From the NCBI GenBank assembly GCA_964036665.1, contig OZ038526.1, positions 27,652,001 through 27,716,000 on the forward strand: DNA of 64,000 bases, given 5' to 3'. This document shows, piece by piece, positions 25,901-36,199 of the stretch; positions within the stretch are counted from its first letter, which is position 1; the number at the start of each line of letters is the position of its first letter. The stretch is from Gordius sp. MW1. Taxonomy: Eukaryota > Nematomorpha > Gordioida > Gordea > Gordiidae. The position numbers were made by a program, and so were the translations under genes. Below the pieces are notes generated by a model that was not told where the DNA came from, did no database searches, and saw only the letters and a list, made by a program, of their open reading frames with translations.

Positions 25901-28406
25901 TAATCCAAAATCTGGCTACGCCCACGAGCCTGACAGTGAAGTACCAATAAGTCATTTTAGTCCCCAATTTGGTGCACTTTAAATTCCAAAATAGGGTTCT
26001 TCAACCCATTGAAATTGGAATCACAGTTTTGAGCTAGATTAGACCTAGCAAAAAGTAACCTAGACAATATAATCAAGTGGCCACACGCATAGCCGGCTTA
26101 GCTTGTGGCCCTGCCCCCCCCGGCTACGCCCTTGGCTTGTGGTATATCAGCAATACGATACGATAGCAAGGCCTTTTCGGGCAAAACAAACTGTGTTATT
26201 TTTTTATTAATTAAACAACTAAGGGGCAGTAATTTCAAGTCTTCTTGCTAAAAAAGGGAGTAGTCAATTTAAAACGATTTTATTCAATTTTATCCAACTC
26301 AAATTGACCAGTCTCCAACAACAGCGTTTTAAATATTTCACATTATTCAAGTACATGGTGGGTTTAGTTATAAACGCCAAATCCTTTTATATATTAAATG
26401 TCATTAACGACGCTTGTTTTAATAACAAGACCTTATTCTAAACTAAGGAAAGGCAAACGAGCGATTTACAAATGAATTTGTCTCATAAAAACCTAGAACT
26501 GGAAATTAAAGCTCCCAAAAAATTAATATTGCACTTACTTTTCTCCCCATGGGTCCAGCCAGAGGGCGGCAGAGAGGGGCGACTGCCCCCCTCTAAATCC
26601 ATAAATTCCTTAAAATTTTAAAAAATTGTTATTTGCCCCTCCCTAAATCATAATGCCCCCCCTCTAGCTCCAATCCTGGCTACGCCCATGCTTCTCCCTA
26701 CTCCCAAGTAAGTCGGATGGGATCTACCCAGATCTACCTCACAATACAATTAAAATGATTTAATACAAACCTCCGCTTTAAAAAGTAAAATACCAACAAA
26801 TTTAAGAATAGGTCGAATATTCCAGAAACACATCGGCCTACAAATCTAATTAAACACATTTAATGTCAAAAAACGCTCGTTATTGATTAAACCAGAGCAG
26901 AGCTTAAAGAGAGGGATAGATATCAATTAGCGCTAAAACGCTAATGCGTTGCCCAGCAGCACATAAACACTAATTGGTTGTAAAACCAAATTAGGCTTAC
27001 AATAATACTTATTTCAATCAGCACTTCGTGTTATTGACGATATCATTACCAATTATCTCAAGAAAAATGCCTGTTGACCCCCCCCCCCCCACAGGACGAG
27101 GTCCATGAGGGTAAGGACAACGAGGGCGTTGTCCCTGGCCAAAGATTATAATTTTTTTTCAATAAATTTATATATAATTGCAAAAATTATTTAATTTCTC
27201 ATTCCCTATTTATTATATTTAAGCATTTTGCCCTTACCCCTTTTTTAGTTAAATCTCACACCCATGTCTCATGTCTGAGGGCTTGTTCTTATATTGGATT
27301 CGGCTAAGAATTATGAAGGGGGGGGGAGGGGGCATTGCAGGGTAGGCGAAGGTTAGATTACCATTATATGGCTAAATATAAAATAATTTTTTTATTTGAG
27401 TGTAGGCAAATATTTTGGTAATGATCTGTAGTGTTAAAAAATGATGATTCGAGCAAATTTCTCAAGCTAATCTCTATTTTTATCCTTGCCTCACTTAATA
27501 TACCTAACCAAAGAAAATATATTTTGTTTTTCCATTTTATGATTCATTTTACACTGGAATTAATGTGAAATACACTAGTAGTTTTGACATTAAAACAATG
27601 TCAAATTTTGTGATAACAAATCTAAAAAACCTATAAATATAGAGGGCTAATACATGCTGTATAGCAATACAAATTTTTAATTATCAAATGTAAATGTAAG
27701 TTGGTAATGGCTATTGCAACTATATTACATAAGCAAAGTAAAAAATAACAAGTAGACAATCTAATAAAGTTTCTTTGCATAAAGAGTTAAATATTAAATT
27801 TGAATAAACCAAGATTTAATAAATACTATCAATTATAAACAAATATAAATTTAAGATTGAAGTTGAGATGTTTACTTAATTATTTAGTCAATTTAAAGTT
27901 TTTGGTTAAAAAGAAACATTGAATTATAAAATTTAAAAACATCTTGGCTTACATAATCTCTCTGAATCCTGGAATGTGCAATAAAGTTTCACAAAAAATG
28001 GATGTGGATGTGCATTAAGCGTTTGCAAAACTTCTTTTTCTCTTTTTACACAGGCTTGCTTACGAAGTCTTAATATGTGACGTTTGTCCATGACTTTGAC
28101 TAAAAAAAATACAACCTATTTTGTTATTAATTACTAGCATAGTTTTTCATGCTATGAACATCCTGACCCTTATACACCTATAAAAATGTTATGCTACTAA
28201 TTGATAAATATTACAGTTGAAAATGAGCCTTCCCCTATAATTGTGTGGAAGATAAAGTCTTTAGAATTTCTTCTAAGAATTTGTCCTGGTTTTGGGGTTT
28301 CATTTTGCTTTTGATCATCAACCTTAGTTGAACTATTTGTCTCAGCAATAGAGGACCTAATAATAGTCAAATCCTGCCTATCATAATTTGCTTCAACTAT
28401 GGGCAT
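7933..28406 (-). CDS. PDPK1: PDK1, phosphoinositide-dependent protein kinase 1, 15 exons
   Basis: The family is the AGC kinase that phosphorylates the activation loop of AKT, S6K and other AGC kinases at PIP3-rich membranes. Exons: 28406-28215, 28177-28135, 28099-27953, 21506-21362, 21160-20961, 20351-20183, 20041-19973, 19422-19326, 18753-18523, 17228-17027, 12187-11987, 11387-11062, 10094-9997, 9496-9442, 8226-7933. Phases agree throughout; 2469 nt gives 822 aa. Visible: glycine loop GEGSFST, beta-3 lysine in [36 protein letters not shown] (split by an intron), [19 protein letters not shown] with the activation-loop serine, [12 protein letters not shown] and AHPFF. A long Ser/Pro-rich linker follows, then a PH domain with [39 protein letters not shown] and LKWCQTI. 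Between DFG and SFVGT there are about 80 residues against about 15 in human, including a run of six alanines. Introns 1 and 2 are 37 and 35 nt and flank a 43-nt exon. Another upstream 5' exon is possible. Confidence 0.95.
10800..11002. mobile_element. TAGTGTTG-end MITE, copy 1 (PDK1 intron)
   Basis: It starts TAGTGTTGTAAAAACGGCT and ends AGCCGTTTTTACGACACTA. Inside are repeated GTCGAC words and AACAGACCA motifs in both orientations. The flanks ATCTCCAC / ACCTCACC agree only at 5 of 8 bases. The TAGTG end type and length fit a hAT-like non-autonomous element. It lies between PDK1 exons 11387-11062 and 10094-9997. Confidence 0.8.
12505..15385 (+). mobile_element. Full-length hAT transposon in PDK1 intron 10
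   Basis: The 2881-bp element begins TAGAGATGT and ends CATCTCTA. It is flanked by a perfect 8-bp target duplication, ATAAAAAT, at 12497-12504 and 15386-15393, the size hAT transposases make. The subterminal regions on both sides are dense in GGGAAAT / ATTTCCC words, probable transposase-binding repeats. The interior codes for a BED finger and a DUF659-type hAT transposase on the plus strand, opposite to the host gene, broken by frameshifts. Confidence 0.95.
13276..15103 (+). pseudogene. hAT transposase with BED zinc finger, frameshifted
   Basis: A BED finger lies near 13290-13425 (WNHF, then C-x2-C, H-x3-C). The central part has the acidic catalytic motif SDGWTN near 13830 and VTDNAANM near 14007, then CAAHGLNLL and TRWGG. 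The C-terminal hAT dimerisation region is near 14865-15000 (PPSSAASER). These pieces lie in different frames: breaks fall near 13690, 14150 and 14570. The gene as read is therefore not translatable in one piece, unless some breaks are unrecognised introns. The DUF659/hAT-C family is clear; which hAT clade it belongs to was not resolved. Confidence 0.92.
16290..16385. repeat. Decayed CATGGGCGTAGCC MITE fragment
   Basis: Words such as GGAGTAGCCAAAATTGG and ATGGGGCAGCCGTCTC resemble the interior of the MITE family, but no pair of ends remains. It lies in PDK1 intron 10. Confidence 0.45.
16672..16875. mobile_element. TAGTGTTG-end MITE, copy 2 (PDK1 intron 10)
   Basis: It starts TAGTGTTTTAAAAATTGCT and ends AGCTGTTTTTGCGACACTA, with the same GTCGAC and CAGACCA interior as the copy at 10800. 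Flanks GTTGAAGG and GTTAATGG agree at 6 of 8 bases, which fits an aged 8-bp duplication. It is 152 bp from the end of PDK1 exon 17228-17027. Confidence 0.85.
21216..21345. mobile_element. CATGGGCGTAGCC MITE, copy 4 (inside short PDK1 intron 4)
   Basis: Ends are CATGGGCGTAGCCAGG and CTGGCTACGCCCATG. The element occupies 130 of the 201 bp of the intron between the exon carrying the HR of HRD and the exon starting with DLKPEN. It ends about 15 bp from the splice donor. The flanks ATGAAATGCAAA / ATGAATGCAAA look like a duplication with a 1-bp difference. Confidence 0.9.
22290..22419. mobile_element. TAGTGTTG-family MITE, degenerate copy 3
   Basis: The interior has GTCGACTAAGAAAAACAGAC and a terminal CGGCCGTTTTTTACAACA, matching the copies at 10800 and 16672. 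The left end is eroded. It lies in PDK1 intron 3. Confidence 0.65.
22420..24773. other. PDK1 intron 3, portion without clear features
   Basis: This is AT-rich intron. Patches near 22705-22760 and 24150-24490 are rich in GGGCC and CTGCAAGGGCC words and look like decayed hAT-type MITE sequence, but I cannot set ends. No exon with homology was seen. Confidence 0.5.
24774..25209. mobile_element. hAT-type MITE with CAGGGGTTTG ends (PDK1 intron 3)
   Basis: The 436-bp element starts CAGGTGTTTG and ends CAAACCCCTG, so the ends are inverted copies with one mismatch. It is flanked by an exact 8-bp duplication, GTTTAAAT, at 24766-24773 and 25210-25217. The subterminal regions contain many copies of ACCCGAAC and its complement GTTCGGGT, making the element strongly self-complementary. 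It has no coding capacity. Confidence 0.92.
25786..25926. mobile_element. CATGGGCGTAGCC MITE, copy 5 (PDK1 intron 3)
   Basis: Ends are CATGGGCGTAGCCAT and CTGGCTACGCCCACG. The flanking 8-bp duplication AGCCTGAC is exact (25778-25785 and 25927-25934). The interior carries C-runs where other copies have G-runs, so it lies in the opposite orientation. Confidence 0.92.
26085..26145. repeat. Remnant of a CATGGGCGTAGCC MITE
   Basis: CACACGCATAGCCGGCTTAG at the left and CGGCTACGCCCTTGGC at the right are compressed into about 60 bp. It looks like an internally deleted copy. Confidence 0.55.
26548..26690. mobile_element. CATGGGCGTAGCC MITE, copy 6 (PDK1 intron 3)
   Basis: It starts CATGGGTCCAGCCAGAGG and ends CTGGCTACGCCCATG. 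Flanks TTTCTCCC and CTTCTCCC match at 7 of 8 bases. The interior carries the family words GGGGCGACTGCCCCC and TAAATCCATAAATTC. Confidence 0.9.
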
Positions 28407-29864
28407 TCTCGTAAAAAAATTAATATCGTATATATTCTAAATCATATGGTTCAAGCAAAAACATATGTTAATGTTTATTGGTATAAATATAAATGTTAGA
28501 TTTGGGTACATCCAGTCTAATTTTGGTATGCATGAATCAAAAATTCGGATCATATGAAATATTTAATTTGTACATGTAAATATATGGATATTATAACATA
28601 TTTTAATTATATATTATCAAATAAATTAGATTTAATTGTTAATAATAATAATAGTTAATAATTAATGAACATGTGTTACTATCAATTGGTTTAATGTGTA
28701 TATATAGTATAATTATAGTTAGAGTAAGGCTATAAAACGTTTAGTTATATAAAACATTTCAATTACATTGTAACAAATAAACTAGATTAAACTGTTAATA
28801 ATAATAATAGTTAATAAATGAACATGTGTTACTATCAATTGGTTCAATTTGTATATATAGCATATGAAAAGCTAAAGTAATGCTATAAAACGTTATACAT
28901 TTTATATCTGTTATAATATGTATCTTATATAACTAACATATAGCAATAGTTAATGATATATATAAAATGAATAGATATTATCACTTGTGCATATTCTATC
29001 TGTTGTAATATCTATGGGATTAAACATATAATAATAGTTATTCTATGTATTAAATAAATAAATATTATCACTAATGTGTTTAATGTACAATATAGTATAA
29101 GTAAAATAAGCTTAATACAATAAAACTTACTATTGTTACATTTAAAAATAAATAGTGTGTAAAATAATGTATGAAAGTAGTTAAAAAGGAAAGAATTTAA
29201 CCTTCTAGGTAATTTGAATAAAGCAACTCGCTCATCAGTTACCTAGGCAAAAACTTAACCTTTATTATTTGAATATATAAACTCGATCGATGGTTACCTA
29301 TTCATACAACTTAACCTTTATTATTCGAGCATTCACAACCCTCACTATTCATATTCTTAACCTTATTATTTGACCACTAATTATAATTTAAACCCCGATA
29401 GTTGTGTATATAAACAAGACGTTTTAAATAAATTCATTCACTTAAATCATTTGTAGAGAACATATTTCTCTACAAAGGATAAATTTTTAATAGTTCTTGT
29501 TATGTTATGTTAGAATAGCAAGAATCAACTTAGACAATTTATTTGTATAATGTTAGCTGATATAGGAATTATTGATAATAAACATAATTATGTCCAAGTC
29601 AACTTTAATAACGTCTATTGCCACATTTATCTTTAATATCGGGAAACTTAAATGAGTATGGCTGATCTGTTAAGTATTTAAAGGTAATTAAAATTTTCTT
29701 GCGTTACTTTTATAGAACTTTCTCATATTTAAAACGTGAATATTATATATGCTATCTTTTAATATATGCCCAGTAGTATTAAAAGATTATTTAAAGCCGT
29801 TCCAAACAATTTATATGTTGGAGCTTGTAATATCAGCAAAAGTAATTCAAATTAATTTTGACAG
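28407..29864. other. AT-rich spacer upstream of PDK1
   Basis: This region should contain the PDK1 promoter, but I see no recognisable promoter element. It holds a local duplication (28630-28860) and a short hairpin, TGTAGAGAA / TTCTCTACA, at 29452-29474. An ATG at 29654 starts a short frame (MSMADLL) whose possible donor would join in phase to the exon candidate at 29865. Confidence 0.5.
28630..28860. repeat. Local direct duplication
   Basis: TAATAATAATAGTTAATAA followed by GAACATGTGTTACTATCAAT occurs at about 28637-28691 and again at about 28796-28842, an offset near 155 bp. The sequence is AT-rich and non-coding. Confidence 0.8.
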
Positions 29865-29974
29865 GAGACATATGGGCAAAAGATTTTTTAGAGCGTGAAA
29901 TTGAAACGTTTAATAATAAAGATCATTTACTATTGGCATGCAACCAATATAGTAAAGACATTCCAAAATATTTG
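29865..29974 (+). CDS. Candidate internal exon of an unrecognised gene
   Basis: A 110-bp open stretch lies between a good acceptor (TTTTGACAG) and a good donor (GTGAG). It encodes about 36 residues including DIWAKDFLEREIETF and LLLACNQYSKDIPKYL, with a mixed composition unlike the AT-driven frames around it. An ATG frame at 29654 (MSMADLL) could join it in phase with a GTATTT donor. I do not recognise the family. The nearest annotated element is the MULE transposase fragment on the other strand. If the donor is not used, the frame ends a few codons later. Confidence 0.35.
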
Positions 29975-30249
29975 GTGAGATGGTTTAATTTTCCTTAAAT
30001 ATACAATTAGGTCTAATAAATAATATAAGATGGTCTATGAGTAAATATAAAACACATGCAGCGCAAAATATTAACATATTTTCAAGCTTGTATTTAAAAA
30101 TTTTTATTATTGTAAATCAATTTCATCATATAACGGGGCATCGTGACCTTGTAAGTGCATATAATTAGAGATGGCATCAACACATGAAAATAGGGGCATA
30201 GGGTTAAATACATTTGTATATTGAGCTATAAGACGATTTATATTATAAT

Positions 30250-30620
30250 TTATAGAAGCGTATTATTATTTGTTTCATACACTCTCTTGCCCTGTGAGAT
30301 ATGTAGCAAATCAACATTAGTTTTTTCTTGCAGGCCTTGCAGGAAATCAACAAACATGTATATAGTAGGGTGGATTTGTTTAAGCCCACTTCTAAGCGCA
30401 TTATGAAATCCTTCCAGGTGGTTGTTGGTACGGGGCCCCTCTGCATCGAGCCTTTGCCAAATATCATAGGTGAACAAGGGGTCCCTCCCAAGCCCAATCC
30501 AGTTATTGTGGATGTACAAAAAAAAATTCTCAATTTCTCTATCGCCGCGCACATTGGGCTGGACCATGCAAAGGGTCATGACATCATGGATGTGCCTTCT
30601 CTTCACAAATGGCAAAGCTA
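30250..30620 (-). pseudogene. MULE-like transposase C-terminal fragment
   Basis: About 120 codons are open on the minus strand. They encode features typical of the C-terminal half of MULE/FLYWCH-associated transposases of invertebrates: FVKRRHIHDVMTL, EGPRTNNHLEGFHNALRSGL and HPTIYMFVDFLQ. The catalytic DDE core is not present. The frame begins right after a TTTTATAG that could be a splice acceptor, and the neighbouring DNA is a tandem array (30624-31526), so the rest of the gene is missing or displaced. A domesticated single-exon remnant cannot be excluded. Confidence 0.75.
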
Positions 30621-30623
30621 TAA

Positions 30624-31526
30624 AATTAAATATTAAGACATAATTGTAAAATAATTAAAATGCATACTTTTAATGTAGTTAAAAATATTGTAAGTAATTT
30701 TGCCCTAAACACATTTAAAAAGAGATATTTTGATATGATAACTGAGAAACTTTGACAGATAAACTTACAGCAGTTCAATTTGAAATCTTAAATGTATAGT
30801 AATCATAAATCAATATCCCAGAGTTTTTAAATTTGTATCATAAGCAACACAAAAATTTAATATATAAAATTAAATATTAAGACATAATTGTAAAATAAAC
30901 ATAATGCATACTTTTAATGTAGTTAAAAATATCGTAAGTAATTTTGCCCTAAACACATTTAAAAAGAGATATTTTGATATGATAACTGAGAAACTTTGAC
31001 AGATAAACTTACAGCAGTTCAATTTGAAATCTTAAATGTATAGTAATCATAAATCAATATCCCAGAGTTTTTAAATTTGTATCATAAGCAACACAAAAAT
31101 ATAACATATAAAATTAAATATTAAGACATAATTGTAAAATAAACATAATGCATACTTTTAATGTAGTTAAAAATATCGTAAGTAATTTTGCCCTAAACAC
31201 ATTTAAAAAGAGATATTTTGATATGATAACTGAGAAATTTTGACAGATAAACTTACAGCAGTTCAATTTGAAATCTTAAATGTATAGTAATCATATATCA
31301 ATATCCCAGAGTTTTTAAATTTGTATCATAAGCAACACAAAAATATAGTAAATAAAATTAAATATTAATAAGACATAATTGTAAAATAATTAAAATCCAT
31401 ACTTTTAATGTAGTTAAAAATATTGTAAGTAATTTTGCCCTAAACACATTTAAAAAAAGATATTTTGATTTTGATATAATAACTGAGAAATTTTAACAGA
31501 TAAACTTACAGCAATTCAATTTGAAA
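30624..31526. repeat. Tandem array, ~244-bp unit, about 3.7 copies
   Basis: The landmark GCATACTTTTAATGTAG occurs near 30662, 30906 and 31150, and with one change near 31397, giving periods of about 244, 244 and 247 bp. The first three units differ by only a few bases. The unit is AT-rich, contains TTTTGCCCTAAACACATTTA and AACTTACAGCAGTTCAATTT, and has no coding frame. The array starts within a few bases of the MULE transposase fragment. Confidence 0.95.
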
Positions 31527-34190
31527 TTTGTCGCTTCGAAAAAGTCTCACGAAAAAGTCTCACGATCGTGAGACTTTGACCCGAAGGGCATTATACCGGT
31601 TGCCCCAAAACGAAATGTTACTATATGACCTTGTAAAATGCATATTTACTCAAACAAAATATAAATACAACATAAATTTAAAAGGCGTATCCAAAAAAAT
31701 GTGTTTACCTAATAATTAAAAATAAAAGCTACATTTAAGGCCAACTTGAATAACTAAGAAAGAAAATTTGTTCTAGAACTCTCCAATCCAGATAAGAAAA
31801 CCATTGGACTTTGGTGTTGAGCCCATCTAGTTTGCGGTAGGCTTAGCAAAGTTTGCAATAAGGCTTTTATTTTAATGTAAATTTTTTGCCATTAAATTTT
31901 TCCTTATTACACAAGCAACAAAATTAAGAAGAATGAGTTTTTGTTTAAAATAACTAGTTAAAGTTATCTGTTTTAAACCAGAAAAGTTGTATTATATTAA
32001 TATTTCAACTTTGATTATAAAATTTTTTTCATAAACTTAATTGGTTTACAAAACTGAACTCTTCATGATTTATATCTTTATATAGAAGGCAAAACATACA
32101 AATCCCTCTCTACTCAATTTCATATAAATTTATATGGCCCTCCTTTCTAAATTTTCTCCATAGACATACAGTAACGACAAATTGAGGGTAGAAATAGAGA
32201 ATTGATGGGGGGGGGGGAGGTAGTAAAGACAGAAGGGAGAGGTCTGATATGTTATATATAGGCTTCATTTAGAGATGAAACGGAGACCTTAAGTCGTAGA
32301 AAATTTAAATGTGCACTTTAAAGCATTAATTCCAGATGTAGGAAATTTTAAATAAAGGATTAGCCAGGGAGTTCCCGCCCCCTCTCAACACTCAATTTTT
32401 TTGAGCAATGTTTAAATATATTGATCGACTTTTCTTATTGAGTGCTGCGAATTTTGACATCTATCTTCAATATAAATTTAGATGATTAAGAAATTATGCT
32501 ATTGGTTACTTCTTTTTATATAGTTTAGGTACAATAGTAAAAATCACTTAGTTAACAATCTACTAGTGCCTCTTAAAATTTAAATTAAGATAGATAAAAA
32601 AAACATATCGGAATAAAATCCCCTTATATTGCACCATTTACATTTGGAATATTCTAATATCGCGATCTTAAGGATTCTGCTGTGGATGAATAAATGAAAC
32701 AAGAATATTTTAAGATAAATTTATGATGATGATGATATCCCATCATGGAAACCTTCTAATCCTTATGTACGCGAATGCTCCATAAATTGGATGTCCTATA
32801 AATTAAAATAAGATTCTCTTTCTCATTTATCAATTAGAAAAAGTGATACAAGAAATGACACATGATAAATAGAATTATTGCGACAGACTGCCGTCATGGG
32901 AAAGGATTGTCACAGCTATCAACAAAATAGGGAGGGCATAAGAATAAGGGGTGCGACACTCTACGAATTTTCCAGGAACACCAGACGGCTATAGTCAACA
33001 CCTACTTTTAAAGGGCAAATTGTTTATCGTGACTTTTAAATTGGAAAGCCTTCTGGTCAAATCACCCATATTCTTATGAACTAGGAGGACTAAAGATTTC
33101 AAAGTTCCAGGAGAAAAAAATTTCTAGGCAACATCGTCCACTTATGTGTCTTAAAAGAAAAATATTTTCGAAAAGAATCTCGGTTTAGATTAACTAAACC
33201 TCGACAAGCGATATTACCACTAGGTCCCCCTTGCCTTGATACATTTAGTTGAAACGAAAATGCTAATAAGGAAACGGCGATATAGCTTTTAAGACAGCCC
33301 AAAGTGGCGGAGTCAATCGTTAAGATTTGATCCGAAAGAAAACCCTATAAAGGTGGTAGCATGAATCTAAAAATTCAGAGGATTATCTAAAAGGGGGTGT
33401 CAGTCTAATTTAAAAGAAGAATTGTTAGGCTCTAACTTTCGACAATTTTTAAAGTATTATAAAATAAAGTAAAAAGGTATAGAGATCTGGAATTTTCGAT
33501 AACTCAGCCAATAAATATCCTTTTTTTAGTTGAAATGCTTTGAAAGGGTGTTAAATATATGGCATTTAAAAAAATATATATGATCAAAAGAATTTATATA
33601 TCAAATGACTAAGAAACAATGTCCGGTGCTTAGTCTCCTTCAAGAATGGGGATTGAATCTCTCAAGGAAAATATGGCTTTTTTGCGATGGTAATGATTGA
33701 GTGAAAAACTATTAGAAGAGCGTTTATTAAGATTTAAAATTTATTCCCGAACATGCCTGGGCATGACGAAGCGGTTGGAATAATAATAGAGGATCTGTCA
33801 AGCTGATTACTTTTAGCATTTAGGATGCTAGGGGATCGTGAGTAATTAAAAGCGAAAGGATCAATACAAATTGTGATGCATGTGCCGCTTAAATAGTATG
33901 CGATGATTTATCGGGTTGATATTTTGATTAATGAGCCGGCAAAAGAGAAAATTGAAAGAGAGACACCTATGACTGAATAATTCCATTCGGCGGGACTGAG
34001 AGCTCGAGAAGCAAAAGCTATGGGTCATTCCTGGCCATTTTAAAATTTATTTGCACTTACTGTTCCCAAACCCTTGTCCGAGGATGCGTCACAAAATATT
34101 ATAACGGGAAAATTACTTTGATACTGAATGATCGTTTTGCCTTTGGAAATTAAGTTTTTAATTTCAATAAAAGCTCGTGTGTCGTACTCC
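31527..34190. other. AT-rich stretch without recognised genes
   Basis: I see nothing I can name. There is a small perfect inverted repeat around 31554-31575 (AGTCTCACGATCGTGAGACT), a GATGATGATGAT run near 32725, and a G10 run near 32205. Short open frames, for example near 33100-33300, show no family features. Confidence 0.5.
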
Positions 34191-34328
34191 CATGGGCGTA
34201 GCCAGAGGGGGGGGGGGCGCCCCCCCCCCTAAATGAAGAGAAAAAACTATTACAAATGCAAAACCCTTAAAAATTAAAAAAAAATATGTTTGCCCCCCCC
34301 CCTAATCCAAAACCTGGCTACGCCCATG
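34191..34328. mobile_element. CATGGGCGTAGCC MITE, copy 7
   Basis: Ends are CATGGGCGTAGCCAGAGG and CTGGCTACGCCCATG. Flanks CGTACTCC and CGTACTCT match at 7 of 8 bases. The interior has long G and C runs close to each end. Confidence 0.92.
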
Positions 34329-34469
34329 CGTACTCTAGTCCCAGTTTACTTTAATTGTTGTTAAATTATATAAAATTGTGCTTTTAGTTTGCAAATTCGG
34401 AATTTAACATTCAAGGTAAGTAATTGGACATAAGAACGATCTCAATTCATTACGATTATTTGGTATTTA

Positions 34470-36120
34470 TAAATTTCTAATAGCCTCAGCTTTGTCTTCA
34501 CTGGGGTGAATACCATTTTCGCCTATATTTAAAATAATTATTGATTTTTTGAACAATTAAGGTTTATTTAGTGCTGTTGTCAATCCTGTTTTTTTGAATA
34601 AATTTAATGTATCTAACAGTTTGTTATTATGCTTGTTGTCTTTACCACATCTAATACGCTAACGCAAGTAAGTTTTTCATATGAAAAATTTTAGGTACAT
34701 TGGTCAAACCAAAAGGTTGTCGTTGATATTGATAGTAATCAATATGCCTAGCTATATTTATAATTAGGATTTTCCTCAATTGCAAGAAAGCATCTCTTAA
34801 ATCAATTATAGATAATAATTTACCTCCTGCTCTTTCACTTGCAACATCTTTAAATGTGGGCAGAAGATCATTATCTTTTTATATATCGTTAATTTAAAAA
34901 CTTCACAGATCCTCACGTCGCCGATTTCTTTTTGATGTTTACCGTAGGGGTTGCCCATTTAATCGGTGTTACTGTGATCCATTTTTCGAATCATTTCTTC
35001 ACGTTCGATTAATTTCTTTTTCAAGAGCCTAGCGTAGCGCAAAAGGCACGCGTCTCGTGCTAAAAGTTACCGGCCGCTGTATTATTTACCTTTGCTCAAA
35101 TTTTGACTAAATACAGTTGGAAATTGTTTACTAGTGTCTTCTCCAGTTGAAGAATTTTTCTAGTTCAAAATAATATATAGTTTAATGATTTCCGGAAGTG
35201 GTAAATTAATTTTAACAATATGAGGTATTCCAAATATTGCACTACCTTTACATTTTATAACATGAGTCTCTATAATGTGTGATATAGTGTTTACCTCAAC
35301 CATTGCACTGCACTTCCCTAATGTTCGTATTTTAAATTTTCCATATTCGTAAATTTTAGACCATGGTGATAGTCGTGACTTTACGATACTCTGCCACGTC
35401 TGCTCATCGCCTGTATCGAACTGATAAGTGAAGGGTCTTTCAATTTATTAGGAAATAAGTCTCTGCTTTTGTTACCGCGTCTTTGTGTTTCAGGGTCAGG
35501 TCGGTTACATATAAAAGATTTAACCTGCAGTCGCGAGCTGCGTGAATTGATCGGCCACACCTAAAAATTTCTTTTTCCTAGAGGTACTAAGATTAGGAAT
35601 ACCATAATAGAATCTATCTAGGCCTCAATTTATTTATATCCAGTTCATTGGATGTTTTGCCCTCAATGGAAGCAAGGGCAAATTTCGGTAGGGTATTTTG
35701 CCCTAATTCAACATTTAGTTTTGGTAATTTTACTCTAATATAAAGATGTCCCTTGATATTTCGTCAGTCAGTAACTTACATTTGCAGCGATTTAGAAATA
35801 TTTTTAAGTTTCATCGAAAAATCTATAATTTCTTCATTCGTTATCTCAGCTCGGAATGAAAGTTGCCTGTAATGATATATAGAACTTTTATCTTTTGTAT
35901 TAAGGATTCATTAATTTGTTCATAGGTGACATTATCAACATCTTTATTAGGATAAATATGACTTCTAATTTTACCAATATAAGATAATAAAATAATTTTT
36001 CTATATTTCGAAGTCAAAAATTAATTCTAAATGATATAAATAATCATCTATATTTTTACTTGAGTCTTAGGATATAATATCCGACAGACGATCCGATATT
36101 GATATTAGGCTTGTTCTCGG
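34470..36120 (-). pseudogene. Decayed Ty3/gypsy gag-pol
   Basis: On the minus strand, going from 36120 down, short stretches recall in order: a gypsy gag core near 35800-36000 (TYEQINESL, TGNFHSELR), a CCHC-like remnant near 35530, a retropepsin-like start FQFDTGDEQTW near 35410, reverse transcriptase words near 34850-34950 (KWATPTVNIKKKSA; IDLRDAFLQ), and the later RT segment near 34500-34640 (LFKKSI, GIHPSEDKAEAIRN). All are interrupted by stops and frameshifts, and a foreign segment seems to lie near 35025-35100. No LTRs were recognised. The order is normal for Ty3/gypsy; it is an old copy. Confidence 0.78.
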
Positions 36121-36199
36121 TCATCCTGTTATAACAATTATTAGGAAACTACTAGATGTAATTTAAAACAAAAATTTCTGGTAATTTAACACTCAGGGG

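Noticed and set aside
30624..31526. Regular repeats that could suggest a CRISPR-like array
   Set aside because: Units are 244 bp and continuous with no unique spacers, and the window is eukaryotic.
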